A DNA stretch of 64,000 nt, from the NCBI GenBank assembly GCA_963680875.1, contig OY804579.1:29745804-29809803 (forward strand). The letters run 5' to 3'. This DNA is from Bathymodiolus brooksi (taxonomy: Eukaryota > Mollusca > Bivalvia > Mytilida > Modiolidae). Position numbers and translations under genes: made by a program. The notes beneath the pieces were generated by a model. That model was not told the origin of the DNA. It searched no databases and saw only the letters and a program-made list of their open reading frames with translations. The stretch's first letter is position 1, and each line of letters opens with the position of its first letter. Positions 63,501 through 64,000 of the stretch are shown here, in pieces.

Positions 63501-64000
63501 GGTTTCAATTGTCCAAGTGGTTTCAGAGAAGAAGTGTTTTGAAACATTTTCCCATAGGGTCCAATGTTAAACTAAGTCCTGCCGTAGCCGCCATTTTGAA
63601 TTTCATACCGGAACAAAAAACGTAAAGTTTGTAGAGGACCATCTAATGAACATTCATGTACAGTTTGGCTTTAATCATATTTGTAGTTTCTGAGAAGAAG
63701 GCATTTGAATATTTTCCCATAGGGTCCAATGTTAATCTATGTCCTGAGGTGGCGGCCATCTTGAATTTTCGATCGGCATAAAAAAAACATAAAATTTGTA
63801 GAGGACCTTCCAATGACTATTCCTGGGCAGTTTGGTTTCAATTGTCCAAGTGGTTTCAGAGAAGAAGCGTTTTGAAACATTTTTACCATAGGGTCCAATG
63901 TTAAACTAAGTCCTGCCGTAGCCGCCATTTTGAATTTCATATCGGAACAAAAAACGTAAAGTTTGTAGAGGACCATCTAATGAACATTCATGTACAGTTT
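51576..64000 (+). repeat. Satellite-like array (332-bp dimer), 5' part of an expanded mobile element
   Basis: It starts with the same 5' leader as the compact element at 36321 (AACCAGAGGCTCTCAAGAGC, GTTATAAAAA), then a diverged first unit, then about 36 dimers running off the right edge. The orientation is the same as the left array and the compact copy. Blocks of many units recur at 6643 bp (for example 52776 and 59419, 56363 and 63006), and some at 1328 bp. ORFs in the units are not genes. The 3' end is outside the window. Confidence 0.93.

Noticed and set aside
51748..63976. The same family of ORFs on both strands in the right array
   Set aside because: Same reason as for the left array. 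The presence of overlapping ORFs on both strands of the same repeat shows that they are compositional.

Overview
This is eukaryotic, AT-rich DNA, almost certainly from a bivalve mollusc. It carries spliced coding exons with GT/AG introns, tRNA-derived SINEs of the kind common in molluscs, and about 160-bp tandem modules with a terminal hairpin of a type familiar from bivalve gene flanks. The species cannot be told from the sequence alone.

The only cellular gene I can support is a piece of SMG1, the PIKK-family kinase of nonsense-mediated mRNA decay, on the minus strand. Thirteen exons run from 50845 down to 20292. All splice phases agree and together they give about 614 codons. They cover part of the long C-terminal insertion that lies between the kinase domain and the FATC domain. 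The kinase exons would lie to the right of the window and the last exons, including FATC, to the left. Neither is visible here, so everything else in the window is intronic SMG1 sequence, as far as can be seen.

Layout: 1-15828 is a satellite-like array of a roughly 332-bp dimer (two related halves of about 166 bp) that ends in a hairpin and CTAA, followed by a related three-unit element (15829-16366). 16458-20268 holds several terminal-inverted-repeat (TIR) transposons, some nested. 20292-23468 holds two exons, another MITE, a SINE and a 24-bp minisatellite. 23469-27858 is a 71-bp minisatellite built from the acceptor side of the adjacent exon. 28950-29750 holds two exons. 30010-34012 holds a foldback element, a 140-bp-repeat element split by a TIR transposon, and a decayed Tc1 element. 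34550-41325 holds seven exons, with a Harbinger-like MITE, a compact 1.26-kb copy of the satellite element (36321-37582) and two SINEs between them. 41392-45045 is a 44-bp minisatellite and 45338-48075 a 72-bp minisatellite, separated by a 75-bp exon. 48673-50395 holds nested TIR elements. 50727-50845 is the first exon in the window, and its acceptor side is copied in an 89-bp tandem array (to about 51449). 51576-64000 is a second expanded copy of the satellite element.

Two points stand out. First, two of the four intronic minisatellites have captured a real 3' splice junction plus the start of the exon, so SMG1 carries dozens of decoy acceptor copies next to the true ones. Second, the two big satellite blocks share their ends with the compact 36-kb element, which indicates that satellite DNA arose by expansion of the internal repeats of a mobile element with Helitron/Helentron-like ends.
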